DNA from: CAIYQJ01 sp963717255
GTDB taxonomy: Bacteria > Chloroflexota > Limnocylindria > Limnocylindrales > CSP1-4
Assembly: GCA_963717255.1 (NCBI GenBank)
Contig: CAVQVT010000009.1
Coordinates: forward strand, 1 to 64,000
Direction of reading: 5' to 3'
Length of the DNA stretch: 64,000 bases
This document shows, one piece after another, positions 54,707-63,836 of the stretch; within the stretch, counting starts at the first letter, position 1, and every line of letters begins with the position of its first letter. Position numbers and translations under genes: made by a program. The notes under the pieces were generated by a model, which saw nothing but the letters and a program-made list of their open reading frames with translations, had not been told where the DNA came from and did not search any database.

Positions 54707-55836
54707 CGGCGGGAGCGCCGGCGCGCCGTCCCCAGCATGCATGGTTCGCGCTTCCCTGGACGGTCCGCGCCGAGCGGCGGCTCGAGGTCCCGCGCTGGCT
54801 CCCGCTGGCCACGACGGTCGGCGCCGTCGCCGTCGCCCTCCTGATCGGCGGCGTCATCCTCGCCTTCGCCGGCGGCGACCCGCTCGCGATCTACGCACAC
54901 ATCCTGCGGTCGTCGTTCGGCAGCCTCGGCGTCCTGTCCGACACGCTGGTCAAGGCGACCCCGCTGATCCTGACCGGCCTCGCCTGTGCCCTCGCCTTCC
55001 GGATGCGCCTGTGGAACATCGGCGCGGAGGGCCAGCTGCTGATGGGCGCCTGGGCCGCGTCGGCGGTGGTCCTCGTGCCCATCGTGCCGCCGGGCACGCC
55101 GGCGATCATCACGATCCCCGCGATGATGGTCGCGGCGATGCTCGCCGGCGGGGCGTATGGGGCGATCCCCGGCATCCTCAAGGCCGTTCGCGGGGTGAAC
55201 GAGATCATCGTCACCCTGATGCTCAACTACATCGCCGCGCTCTGGATCTCGTACTGGGTGTTCGGACCGTGGAACGAGGGGGGCTTCCCTATCACCCCGC
55301 AGTTCCCGCGCGAGTCGTGGCTCCCCCGTCTCTCCGACTTCGCCGAGGCGATACCCGCCCTCTCTGGACTGACGGTCCACCTGGGGCTCCTGATCGGCCT
55401 GGTCGCGGCCGTCCTCGTCCACTTCCTCCTGTACCGGAGCCGGCTGGGCTACGAGATCCGGCTCATCGGCGACAGCCCGCGGGCCGCCCGCTACGCAGGC
55501 GTCAACGTGGTGCGCAACACGATCATCGTGTTCGCCATCTCGGGAGCCCTCGCGGGCCTGGCCGGGATGAGCGAGGTCTCCGGCGTCGTGCACCGCCTCC
55601 AGCTGACGATCTCCCCGGGCTACGGCTTCACGGCCGTCATCGTGGCCTACATCGCGAAGCTCAACCCGTACGGCGTCGTCGTCGCGTCGATCGCGTTCGG
55701 CGCGCTCATCCTGGCCGGCCGCGAGATCCAGCCGTCCGGGATCCCGGCCATGATCCAGGGGATCATCCTCTTCTCGCTCATCGCCAGCGAGGTCTTCCTC
55801 CGCTACCGGTTCCGGATCGAGCGGCGGGCCGCCTGA
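54703..55836 (+). CDS. ABC transporter permease 1 (BMP/nucleoside type)
   Basis: Membrane permease of 377 residues, branched-chain/RbsC-like superfamily. It starts at GTG in a GTGA overlap. The conserved WNIGAEGQLLMGAWAAS and RGVNEIIVTLMLNYIA motifs, and VNVVRNTIIVFAISGALAGLAG, are those of nucleoside permeases (NupB/YufP). About nine helices. It pairs with the following permease as a heterodimer. Confidence 0.92.
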   Translation: MTAGAPARRPQHAWFALPWTVRAERRLEVPRWLPLATTVGAVAVALLIGGVILAFAGGDPLAIYAHILRSSFGSLGVLSDTLVKATPLILTGLACALAFRMRLWNIGAEGQLLMGAWAASAVVLVPIVPPGTPAIITIPAMMVAAMLAGGAYGAIPGILKAVRGVNEIIVTLMLNYIAALWISYWVFGPWNEGGFPITPQFPRESWLPRLSDFAEAIPALSGLTVHLGLLIGLVAAVLVHFLLYRSRLGYEIRLIGDSPRAARYAGVNVVRNTIIVFAISGALAGLAGMSEVSGVVHRLQLTISPGYGFTAVIVAYIAKLNPYGVVVASIAFGALILAGREIQPSGIPAMIQGIILFSLIASEVFLRYRFRIERRAA

Positions 55837-56804
55837 TGGACCCGCTCGTCATCCTCGCCGCCGGTGTCGCGTTCGGCACCGTCTACCTGTTCGCCGCCGT
55901 CGGTGAGATCTTCGCCGAGCGGGCCGGCGTCCTCAACCTCGGGGTCGAGGGGATGATGCTGATGGGCGCGGTCGTCGCCTTCGGCACCGCGGTGACGACC
56001 GGCAACCCCTGGCTGGGGCTCGTCCTCGGGATGCTCGCAGGCGGCCTGCTCTCCGTCCTCCACGCCGTCATCACGATCACCTTCCAGGCCGAGCAGGTCG
56101 TCTCCGGCCTCGCCCTCACCTTCCTCGGCAGCGGCCTCGCCCGGGTCCTGGGCGAGGATCTGAGCAAGGCCGGGGCGATCGCCCTGATCCCGACCGCCTC
56201 GATCCCGGTCCTGTCCTCCGTGCCGATCCTCGGGCCGGTCTTCTTCACGAACCAGAGCATCCTGACCTACCTGGGTTTCCTCCTGGTGCCGGCCGCCTGG
56301 TACTGGATCAACCGGACGCGCCCGGGCCTCCATCTCCGGGCCGTCGGTGAGAGCCCGGCGGCGGCCGACACGCTCGGCGTGGACGTCTACCGCCTGCGCT
56401 ACGCGTACGTGATCGCCGGCGGGGTCTTCGCCGGCCTGGGCGGGGCGACGATCACCCTCGCCATCTCGCCCGGCTGGTTCAGCGAGCTCACGACGAACGG
56501 CGCCGGCTGGATCGCGATCGCGATCGTCATCTTCGCCCGCTGGAACCCGGTCTGGGCGGCCGTCGGGGCCTACGCCTTCGGGGCGATCCGGCGGATGATC
56601 ATCGACCTGCAGGGGCCGGAGACGCTGTTCGGGTTCCCCAACCCGTTCTTCGAGGACCACACCCTCACGTTCTTCCTCGAGATGCTGCCGTACGTCCTCG
56701 TCATCGTGGTCCTCGTCGCTGTCTCCGGCAAGGCGATGCGCCGGCGAGTGGGCGCCCCGGCCGCGCTGGGCATCCCCTACGTCCGGGGTGAGCGCGGCCA
56801 CTGA
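55836..56804 (+). CDS. ABC transporter permease 2 (BMP/nucleoside type)
   Basis: Second membrane permease, 322 residues, NupC/YufQ-like. EIFAERAGVLNLGVEGMMLM and ISPGWFSELTTNGAGWIAIA are family hallmarks. Its ATG overlaps the previous stop by one base (TGATG). It ends the four-gene importer operon and faces the convergent ABC-2 permease gene 13 bases later. Confidence 0.92.
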   Translation: MDPLVILAAGVAFGTVYLFAAVGEIFAERAGVLNLGVEGMMLMGAVVAFGTAVTTGNPWLGLVLGMLAGGLLSVLHAVITITFQAEQVVSGLALTFLGSGLARVLGEDLSKAGAIALIPTASIPVLSSVPILGPVFFTNQSILTYLGFLLVPAAWYWINRTRPGLHLRAVGESPAAADTLGVDVYRLRYAYVIAGGVFAGLGGATITLAISPGWFSELTTNGAGWIAIAIVIFARWNPVWAAVGAYAFGAIRRMIIDLQGPETLFGFPNPFFEDHTLTFFLEMLPYVLVIVVLVAVSGKAMRRRVGAPAALGIPYVRGERGH

Positions 56805-56817
56805 CAGGCGACGAGCC

Positions 56818-57630
56818 TCAGCCGTGGATGTCGCGCCGCTCCCACGCGATCGCCGCCAGCGCGACGCAGGCGACGGCGAGCGCGGCAAGGGCGGCGACGT
56901 GCACCGGCTCGAACCCGTTCCGGAGCGGGTCGTTGCCGATGTACCAGTAGAACGGCGAGAGGACCTGCAGGTCCTCCATGCCCTCCACGAGCGGCGCGAG
57001 CGCGTTCACGAAGTACGCGACGACCGCCAGGATGAGCGCGATCGCGAAGGCCGCCATCCGCTTCGCGAGGAGCGCGCCGACGAGAAGCGCCACCGCCCCG
57101 AACGCGATGCCGAGCAGGCCGCAGTTCACGAGGCTCGCGCCGATCCGGTCGAACGGGAGGTCGACGTCGAAGAGCAGGGCGGCGACGACGACGCCCACCC
57201 AGATGGCGAACGCGACGATGAGCGTCCAGAGGACCATCGCCGCGGACTTCTCCAGGACCACGCGCCACCGGCGGATCGGGTTCGCGAGAAGCAGGTCGGC
57301 CGTCCCGCCCTCCTCCTCGCCCGCGGTGGCGCTCGCGCCGAGGGCGATCCCGACGGCGAGAAGCAGGAGGGGTCCGACGAAGCTGAACAGCTCGATGTTC
57401 AGGTAGCCCTCGGCTGTCGAGATGTCGAGCCCGGTGGATGCGAACAGGGCCCGGTAGGCCTCGGGCAGCTGGTCCATGAACTCCTGCATGACGCCTGCGG
57501 ATCCGAACGACGGATAGAGCGCGACGTACATGCCCGGCATGAAGGCGGCGAAGAGGGACCACCCGAGGATCGCCCGCCACTGGTCGTGGAGGCACTTCCA
57601 GAAGACGCTACGCAGCTGCATCGCCCGCAT
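56818..57630 (-). CDS. ABC-2 type exporter permease
   Basis: Membrane component of an ABC-2 exporter, about 270 residues, with six hydrophobic helices. The EEEGGTADLLLANPIRRWRV segment after the second helix is characteristic of ABC-2 permeases. The last helix ends near AIAWERRDIHG. The start may be either of two ATGs 9 bases apart. Both lie inside the end of the ATPase gene, so the pair is coupled. The substrate is unknown. Confidence 0.85.
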   Translation of the reverse strand: MRAMQLRSVFWKCLHDQWRAILGWSLFAAFMPGMYVALYPSFGSAGVMQEFMDQLPEAYRALFASTGLDISTAEGYLNIELFSFVGPLLLLAVGIALGASATAGEEEGGTADLLLANPIRRWRVVLEKSAAMVLWTLIVAFAIWVGVVVAALLFDVDLPFDRIGASLVNCGLLGIAFGAVALLVGALLAKRMAAFAIALILAVVAYFVNALAPLVEGMEDLQVLSPFYWYIGNDPLRNGFEPVHVAALAALAVACVALAAIAWERRDIHG

Positions 57631-58513
57631 CCCCGTAGTAGGCGAGGAAGATCTCCTCGAGGGTGGGCTCGGTCGTGGCGACGTCGACGAGCTCGAAGGC
57701 CGCGGCGGTCTTGAAGAGGGCGTCCACGGACCCGACGACGCTGCAGCCGACGACCGAGCCATCCACCGTGAGGTCGTGGAGGCCCGGGACCCCGGCGAAG
57801 GCGTCGGCCGGGACGGGCGCGCCGAAGCGGAGCTCCAGGCGGCGCATCTCCCGGGTCTTGAGCTCGGACACGCGTTCGACCGCGAGGAGCCGGCCCTCCC
57901 GGACGATGCCGACGCGGTCGCACGTGCGCTCGATCTCCGGGAGGACGTGGCTCGACATGAAGACCGTGCGGCCCTCCGCGCGCGCCTCCTCGAGGAGCCG
58001 GTAGAACGACTGCTGAACGAAGGGGTCCAGTCCCTGGGTCGGCTCGTCGAGGATGACGAGCTCCGGGCGGCCCATGAGGGCCTGGACCAGGCCGACCTTC
58101 TGGCGGTTCCCGTGGGAGAGCGTGCGGATCTCGCGCGAGATGTCGAGGTCCAGCGCCTCGGCGATCCGGGCCGCGTCCGCGCCGTCGGGACGCGTCCGCA
58201 GGTGGCCGAAGTAGGCGAAGAGCTCACGCGCACTGAGCGATCCGTAGAGCCGGAGCTCGCCCGGGAGGTACCCCACGCGGCGGCGGATCGCGAGGCCGTC
58301 GCGGTGGGAGTCGAGTCCGAAGACGTCCGCCCGGCCCTCCGTGGGCCGGATGAGGTCGAGGAGGAGACGGATCGTCGTCGTCTTCCCAGCGCCGTTCGGC
58401 CCCAGGTACCCGAAGACCTCGCCCCGGACGACCTCCAGGTCCAACCCCGTGATCCCGCGGCTCCGTCCGTACCTCTTCGTCAGTCCGTGCGTCCGGACGA
58501 CCGCATCCGCCAC
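57608..58513 (-). CDS. ABC exporter ATP-binding protein
   Basis: ABC-2-associated ATPase of 301 residues. Walker A GPNGAGKTTT, Q-loop in RVGYLPGELRLYG, signature LSHGNRQKVGLVQAL, Walker B LVILDEPTQGLD, H-loop SSHVLPEIE. The C-terminal ~80 residues form the usual regulatory tail. Intact. It overlaps its permease gene by about 20 bases. It probably exports a lipid, drug or peptide. Confidence 0.92.
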   Translation of the reverse strand: MADAVVRTHGLTKRYGRSRGITGLDLEVVRGEVFGYLGPNGAGKTTTIRLLLDLIRPTEGRADVFGLDSHRDGLAIRRRVGYLPGELRLYGSLSARELFAYFGHLRTRPDGADAARIAEALDLDISREIRTLSHGNRQKVGLVQALMGRPELVILDEPTQGLDPFVQQSFYRLLEEARAEGRTVFMSSHVLPEIERTCDRVGIVREGRLLAVERVSELKTREMRRLELRFGAPVPADAFAGVPGLHDLTVDGSVVGCSVVGSVDALFKTAAAFELVDVATTEPTLEEIFLAYYGDAGDAAA

Positions 58514-58715
58514 GCCGCACCTCCCTCGTCCGCGGGCTGCCGATCGGTGTCGGCCCCGTCACCGCCGCGGACGGACGAGACCGCCGGTCGCGTCCGGCGG
58601 CTTCTGGGACATCGTCCACCCCCGACCGGGTGCCGCGGAAGGGCCGGACGTCGGGACCGCCGCGCCGAGCGGCAGGGATGGGCGGAGCGGCTCGGGAACG
58701 GCGATCGGGGCCCGG

Positions 58716-59096
58716 TCAGTCCTCGACCCGGGTCGCCTGCGACCAGACGACCTGCCACCGGCCGTCACGCCGCTCGTACAGGTCCATGTGCCGATACCGG
58801 CGCCGCACGGTGGGTGCCCCGTCGACGACGAACGCGATCTCGGCGGGGTATCGAAGCACGGCGGCGTCGCCGTGGAGCCGGACGTCGATCTCGCCCGGGT
58901 CCCAGGCGGCGTACGCGATGTCGCCCGAACGGACCGCCTCGAGGTACCGGGCCTTCGAGAGCACCCGCCCGGATGGCGTCACGAGCTCGAAGTCGTCCGC
59001 GTGGAGCCGGGCCGCTCGGTCGACGTCACGACTCACGAGAGCGCCGAGGCGGTCGCGCTCGATCGAGGCGATCTCGCTCACTGTCGCGTCCGTCAC
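58716..59096 (-). CDS. SnoaL-like/NTF2-fold protein
   Basis: A 126-residue NTF2-like cone-fold protein of the DUF4440/SnoaL group: SEIASIERDRLGALVSRDVD, ADDFELVTPSG and DGRWQVVWSQATRVED. It starts at GTG in a GTGA overlap with the HAD gene. These proteins are often small isomerases or ligand-binding subunits. Nothing in the sequence fixes the ligand. Confidence 0.75.
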   Translation of the reverse strand: MTDATVSEIASIERDRLGALVSRDVDRAARLHADDFELVTPSGRVLSKARYLEAVRSGDIAYAAWDPGEIDVRLHGDAAVLRYPAEIAFVVDGAPTVRRRYRHMDLYERRDGRWQVVWSQATRVED

Positions 59097-59959
59097 CCGG
59101 CACCTCCTCCCGGCTCGAACGTCCGTGGCTGCGCCGCGAGGATCGCGACGATCTCTTCGAGCGCGTCGATCTCGATGTCCGGCGGGGGCGCGCCGGGCTC
59201 CGGGTCCCGCCCCGCACCGGGCAGCGGGGACCCTGCGTTGCCGGCGTGGAGCCAGGCCGCCCGCCAGCCGGCGCGAAGCGCCCCGGCGACGTCGGCGCGC
59301 GGGTCGTCGCCCACGTGGAGGATCGTGCCGCCCGGCGCCCCCTCCAGACCGAGCGCGCGTTCCGCGGCACGGAAGATCGCCGGGTCGGGCTTGATCGCGC
59401 CCACGTCGGCAGAGACGACGACCGCGGAGAGGTACGGCCGCCAGCCTGCGTGGTCCACGAACGCCTCGATCGTGGCGGTGTGGGGCCAGTTCGAGAGGAT
59501 CCCCACCGGCCGGGACGCAGCGACGGCGGCCAGCACGCGGTCGACCCCGTGCGGGATCGGGATGCCTGCGACCCACCGGTCGCGGTAGGCGTCGAGTGCC
59601 CACGCGACATCCGCCGGGTCGACGATGGCGTCCACGGCGCCGTCGTCCCACCGGACGTCGAGTGGCGGAGCCGGCATCCCCCGCGACCGCGCGATGAGCC
59701 GCGCGAACCGGCGGGCCATATCCATCTCACGGCCCTCGGGGACGTCCTCGCGCATCTGCCGGTCGCGCTCCTCTGCCCATGCCGCGAGAAACGCCTCGCG
59801 GTCGCCGAGGCCCATCCGGTCCACGACGTCGCTGGCGGCCTCGCGGACGACCGCCCGGAACGCCGGTCCCGAGACGGGCACGAGGGTGTCGCCGAAGTCG
59901 AACGTGATCGCGCGGATCGCACCGGCGTCGAACGAGCCGCCCAGGGGCCGGGTCCCCAC
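59093..59959 (-). CDS. HAD-superfamily hydrolase
   Basis: Phosphatase-like HAD protein of 288 residues. Motif I FDFGDTLVPV (nucleophile Asp and acid/base Asp), motif II LSNWPHT, motif III Lys in VGAIKPDPAIFRAAERAL and motif IV HVGDDPRADVAG. A helical cap is inserted after motif I. The GTG start lies 11 bases after the helicase stop; upstream frame is inside the helicase gene. A Gly/Pro-rich tail follows the core. Substrate unknown. Confidence 0.85.
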   Translation of the reverse strand: MGTRPLGGSFDAGAIRAITFDFGDTLVPVSGPAFRAVVREAASDVVDRMGLGDREAFLAAWAEERDRQMREDVPEGREMDMARRFARLIARSRGMPAPPLDVRWDDGAVDAIVDPADVAWALDAYRDRWVAGIPIPHGVDRVLAAVAASRPVGILSNWPHTATIEAFVDHAGWRPYLSAVVVSADVGAIKPDPAIFRAAERALGLEGAPGGTILHVGDDPRADVAGALRAGWRAAWLHAGNAGSPLPGAGRDPEPGAPPPDIEIDALEEIVAILAAQPRTFEPGGGAG

Positions 59960-59970
59960 GTCGGCGTCCC

Positions 59971-62900
59971 CTACCGCGCCGCGCTCGACGGGCACACGTC
60001 GCGGAACGCGCAGTACCCGCAGGTGACGTAGTCCGGACGCGGCGTGAAGTCGCCCGCCCGGATGCCGTCCGCCGCGTGGCCGATCAGCATCCTGGCCTTC
60101 TCGAGGCGCGCCTCGTCGACCTCGGACCGGCCCACGAGCCCCGTCTCGAGGAACCGCAGCGCGACCTCGTCCGGCGGCCGGCCGGTCACCGCGAGCCACG
60201 CGAGCGCGTAGATCGAGAGCTGGAGCGATTCCCGGGCACGCTTCCGCGCCTGGGCGGGGTCGCGCACGTCGCTCGACTTGTAGTCGGTGATGACCACGCG
60301 CTCGCCCGCCCCAAACGCCAGCGTCGGGGTGACGAGGTCGAGGCCGGGCCACATATCCTCGGCGGCCGCGGCGACCGCGCCCGCGCCCGCCGCCTCTCCC
60401 GGCCCGTCGGGCCGCGGCAGGATGTCGACGCGGTCGAACCGGCCCCGGACCCGGTCACCGGCGAGCGTGAACGAGAACTCCTTCTCGACGTACGCCGGCG
60501 GCCCCGTGCCCGACGTCAGCTCGTCCGCCCGGAACCGCCGGAGGCCCGCATGGCCGGCCGCCCGCCTGGCCTCTTCGTGCTCGCGGGTGAGGAACCCCTC
60601 GTTCGTCCAGGCCCGGTCGAACGCCTCGACCAGCTCCTCCTCCGTCATCGTCTCGCCGGCCCCCTGCCGGCGGTGGAACTCCTGGACCGCGCGGTGGAGC
60701 GCCGCGCCGTAGACGATCGCATGGTGCGGCGCGATCGGAAGCCGCAGGACATGGACGTAGCGGTACTTGAGCGGACAGGTGAGGTAGTCGTCCACCTGGT
60801 AGAAGCTCAGCGACAACGGCCCGCCTGCAACCGCCCGCGCGGCGCCCGGAGGGGCGGCCGACCCCGTGCCCGCACGGGCGATCCGCTCCGCTGCCGAGGG
60901 TGCCACGGCCGCATCCACGGCCGCGGCACCCGGAAGGTCGAGCGCCTCGAGGACGAACGGGCTCGCGCGCCGGGTCCGCTTCCCGCCGTAGTCGGCGGCG
61001 TGTGTCAGGACGAGCTCGTCGCGCGCCCGCGTCATGGCGACGTAGAAGAGCCGCCGCTCCTCCTGGAGGTGGACGTCCCCCGAGGGCGGTGCGCCGGGGT
61101 CGGCGAGCCCCTCGGGCAGCTCGAGCCGCTCCCTCCGGCCCATCGAGGGGAAGCGGCCGGCGACGAGGCCCACCAGGTACACGACCGGGAACTCGAGGCC
61201 CTTGGCCTTGTGGACCGTGAGGACGGAGACCGCGTCCGTGTCCGGGCCCAGCTCCACCGAGGCCGGGTCGTCGCCCGCCTCGACGAGGGTCCTCAGGTGT
61301 GGCACCAGGTGGACGGCGCGGTCGTCATCGAGCAGCGCGGAGCGGGAGCGGACGATGTCGAAGAAACGCGCCACGTTCAGGAGAGCCTCCTCGTCGCCGG
61401 TCGACGCCGGCGCGGCGTAGCGGGCGAGCAGCCCGCTCTCGCGAAGGAACGCGTAGAGGACCTCGCCGGCCGGCCGCTCGTGCGCGAGGGCGGCGAACCG
61501 CCGGAGCTCGGCGACGAGGCGCCCCAGGGCCGCATGCGTCGCCGGTGCGAGCCGCAGGAGGGACGGCCGCGCCTCGAGCTCCTCGAGCGTCTCCCAGAGC
61601 GTCCGGTTCGTGCGCCGGGAGCGGGCGACGACCGCGGTCAGGTCCGTCCCGCCGAGGCCGTAGACGTCGGACGCCGCGAGCGCGTACACGTCCGCCGACG
61701 ACCCAAGGTCCACGATCGCCCGGAGGAACGCGAAGAGGAGCCGGACCTCCGGGCGCGCGTACAGCCCGGACGCGCCGGAGAAGCGCCACGGCACGCCGGC
61801 CATCGTGAGCGCCCGCAGGAACGGGTCGGCGTCCGCGTTCGCCCTGACCAGGATCGCGTGGTCGCGCGGCGCGCCGCCGCCCGCGACCCGCGCCGCGATG
61901 TCGGATGCGATCGCGTCGGCCTCCTCCGAGCCTGTCGCGAACGCCCGGTGGCGGACGGGCGCGGGCCGTCCGCCCCGGCGCTCGGCCACGAGGCGCTTGG
62001 AGATCCCGGCGCGGGCCTCGAGACGGTCGGGGTCGTTGAAGCGGACGAGCCGGTACGCGGCGTCGAGGATCGGCGCCCGCGAGCGGTAGTTGCGCCGGAG
62101 GACGACCGTCCGGGCCTCCGGGTACCGGTCGAGGAACCCGAGGATGTTGCTGATCGCCGCCCCGCGGAACCGGTAGATCGACTGGTCGTCGTCGCCGACG
62201 ACGGTCACGCGCCGGTCGGGCTCGGCGAGCGTCGCCACGAGCTCCCATTGGGCGCGATTCGTGTCCTGGAACTCATCCACGAGGATGTAGCGGTACCGCG
62301 AGCGGAGGCGGGCGAGGGCGGCGGGCGACTCGCGGACGAGTCGGAGTGCGAGGCTCACCTGGTCGCCGAAGTCCACGTGGCCTGCCTGCGCCATCAGCTC
62401 CTGGTAGCGGGCGAAGGCCCGGGCCAGCTCGCCCTGGCGGCGTGCGAGGTCCACCGCCGCCGCGGCGGCCTCGCGGCCCGCTGTCGTGGCCCCGGGCGCG
62501 TCGGCCCGCACCTCCGCCTCGGCGGCCGCCCCGATCAGCCGGTCCACCTGCGCGAGGTATGCCGCCGGGTCCACGTCCTCGTCCTTGCACCGGCTGAACA
62601 GGGCGACGAGCGCGTCGAGGAATCGCGTCGGGTCGCCCAGAGGGCGGTACAGGTCGAGGTCGAAGTCGTAGAGCCGCTCGCGCATGAACAGGACCGACTC
62701 CGGCCGGGTCAGGACGCGGACGTCGGACGGCAGACCCAGCTCGAGCGCGGACTCCCGGAGGATGCGGTCGCCGAAGGCGTGGAAGGTCGAGATCGCCGCG
62801 TCCGTGTACCCGTACGGGACCAGGCGGTCCACCCGCTCCTGCATCTCCTCGGCGGCCTTGTCCGTGAACGTGAGCGCGAGGATCTCGGACGGCCGCGCGC

Positions 62901-63225
62901 GCCGTGTCGCGATGAGCCACGCGATCCGACGCGTGATGACCTGCGTCTTGCCGGTGCCGGCTCCGGCGACCACGAGGAGCGGGCCGCCGTCGTGGGTCAC
63001 TGCCCGCCGCTGGTCGCGGCTCAGGCCCTCGAGGAGTGCCTCGACGCCGGCCGGAGGGGCGGTCGCGGCGGCATCGTCGGCCGGACGCGGCCCACGGCGA
63101 CCCCGGGAACGCGCGGTGGAGGGCGCGGGGCCGACCTCCGCGTCGGTCCAGACGGGGATCTGCTCGAGGGGGTGCGGCTCGCGACGTCGCGCGGGCCTGC
63201 GCGAGGACGAAGCCCGCGTCGCCAC
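59971..63225 (-). CDS. UvrD/Rep-type helicase fused to a PD-(D/E)XK nuclease domain
   Basis: A 1084-residue helicase-nuclease. The SF1A motor has the Q-motif LSRDQRRAV, Walker A AGAGTGKT (87-94), ALTFTDKAAEEM, Walker B ILVDEFQDTN, GDDDQSIYRFRGA and late motifs VLTVHKAKGLEF and YVAMTRARDELV. The C-terminal region holds a RecB/Cas4-like nuclease (GAALHRAVQEFH, GRFDRVDI, VVITDYKSSD) with four Cys in TCPLKYRY and CGYCAFRDVC for a possible iron-sulphur cluster. Related to AdnB/PcrA-family enzymes in double-strand-break processing. GTG start. Intact. Confidence 0.92.
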   Translation of the reverse strand: MATRASSSRRPARRREPHPLEQIPVWTDAEVGPAPSTARSRGRRGPRPADDAAATAPPAGVEALLEGLSRDQRRAVTHDGGPLLVVAGAGTGKTQVITRRIAWLIATRRARPSEILALTFTDKAAEEMQERVDRLVPYGYTDAAISTFHAFGDRILRESALELGLPSDVRVLTRPESVLFMRERLYDFDLDLYRPLGDPTRFLDALVALFSRCKDEDVDPAAYLAQVDRLIGAAAEAEVRADAPGATTAGREAAAAAVDLARRQGELARAFARYQELMAQAGHVDFGDQVSLALRLVRESPAALARLRSRYRYILVDEFQDTNRAQWELVATLAEPDRRVTVVGDDDQSIYRFRGAAISNILGFLDRYPEARTVVLRRNYRSRAPILDAAYRLVRFNDPDRLEARAGISKRLVAERRGGRPAPVRHRAFATGSEEADAIASDIAARVAGGGAPRDHAILVRANADADPFLRALTMAGVPWRFSGASGLYARPEVRLLFAFLRAIVDLGSSADVYALAASDVYGLGGTDLTAVVARSRRTNRTLWETLEELEARPSLLRLAPATHAALGRLVAELRRFAALAHERPAGEVLYAFLRESGLLARYAAPASTGDEEALLNVARFFDIVRSRSALLDDDRAVHLVPHLRTLVEAGDDPASVELGPDTDAVSVLTVHKAKGLEFPVVYLVGLVAGRFPSMGRRERLELPEGLADPGAPPSGDVHLQEERRLFYVAMTRARDELVLTHAADYGGKRTRRASPFVLEALDLPGAAAVDAAVAPSAAERIARAGTGSAAPPGAARAVAGGPLSLSFYQVDDYLTCPLKYRYVHVLRLPIAPHHAIVYGAALHRAVQEFHRRQGAGETMTEEELVEAFDRAWTNEGFLTREHEEARRAAGHAGLRRFRADELTSGTGPPAYVEKEFSFTLAGDRVRGRFDRVDILPRPDGPGEAAGAGAVAAAAEDMWPGLDLVTPTLAFGAGERVVITDYKSSDVRDPAQARKRARESLQLSIYALAWLAVTGRPPDEVALRFLETGLVGRSEVDEARLEKARMLIGHAADGIRAGDFTPRPDYVTCGYCAFRDVCPSSAAR

Positions 63226-63229
63226 GCGG

Positions 63230-63703
63230 TCAGCCCCCGTGCGCGATCCGGAGCGCCTCGGTCTCCTCGGCCGAGAGGGCGGCGTCGGAACGGCCGCCCC
63301 GGACCGGCTTCGCGTACATCCGCGTCGCCTGTCGCGTGTGGAGGCTCGTGAGGATCATCCCGTCGCCGTCGGCGTCGAGGAGCGCGAGGGCGAAGCTCTG
63401 GTTCCCGCCCGTGTCCTCGAAGGGGTTGTAGCGGACGAGCCCGAGACGCTGGAACGCCTTCCGGCCTTCCGCCTCCAGCGTCGCCGTCCGGTGCTGCAGG
63501 CCGTCGGTCTCGCGCGCGACCGCGTAGACCTTGTCGAGGTGCGTCTCGATCACGCCGGTGAGGCTCTTGCCGTCCACGCCGCGCGTGAGGGACTCCAGGG
63601 TCCGCTCGACGCGCCGGAGCCGCGCGACGAGCCAGGCGCAGGCCACGCACGCGACGGCCGCCAGCGCGAGCGCCGCGAGGGCGAGGACGGTCGGGGTGTC
63701 GAT
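63230..63703 (-). CDS. DUF4446-family membrane protein (start codon unclear)
   Basis: Small bitopic protein of unknown function. One N-terminal helix (VLALAALALAAVACVACAWLV), then a coiled-coil-like RRVERTLESL and the DUF4446 body (GLVRYNPFEDTGGNQSFALA, LLDADGDGMILTSLHTRQ). A GGAGG is followed 7 bases later by ATC, where an ATG would give the usual N-terminus (xDTPTVLAL). The only GTG in frame (63646) would cut the helix. Either a substitution or a rare start is involved. It heads the helicase operon, with a TAGACT at 63740-63745. Confidence 0.78.
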   Translation of the reverse strand: MDTPTVLALAALALAAVACVACAWLVARLRRVERTLESLTRGVDGKSLTGVIETHLDKVYAVARETDGLQHRTATLEAEGRKAFQRLGLVRYNPFEDTGGNQSFALALLDADGDGMILTSLHTRQATRMYAKPVRGGRSDAALSAEETEALRIAHGG

Positions 63704-63739
63704 GTCGGGACCTCCGGGACGGGTGCGGCCGGGGCTCCG

Positions 63740-63745
63740 AGTCTA
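63740..63745 (-). promoter_or_regulatory. -10-like TAGACT upstream of the DUF4446 gene
   Basis: About 36 bases before the presumed start, leaving space for the visible GGAGG. It represents a leadered promoter for the DUF4446-helicase-HAD-SnoaL operon. Confidence 0.4.
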
Positions 63746-63836
63746 GCAGGGTGGGCCGGCGCCGAGAGGCCCCGACCCGGCCGACGGCGGCCGGCACCGG
63801 GCGCGGCGCTGTCCCCGGTGGTATCCTCTCGCGTCG

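Noticed and set aside
59971..63351. Long plus-strand frame opposite the helicase-nuclease gene
   Set aside because: Arg/Leu/Glu-rich shadow with no family character; the minus strand has a complete helicase.
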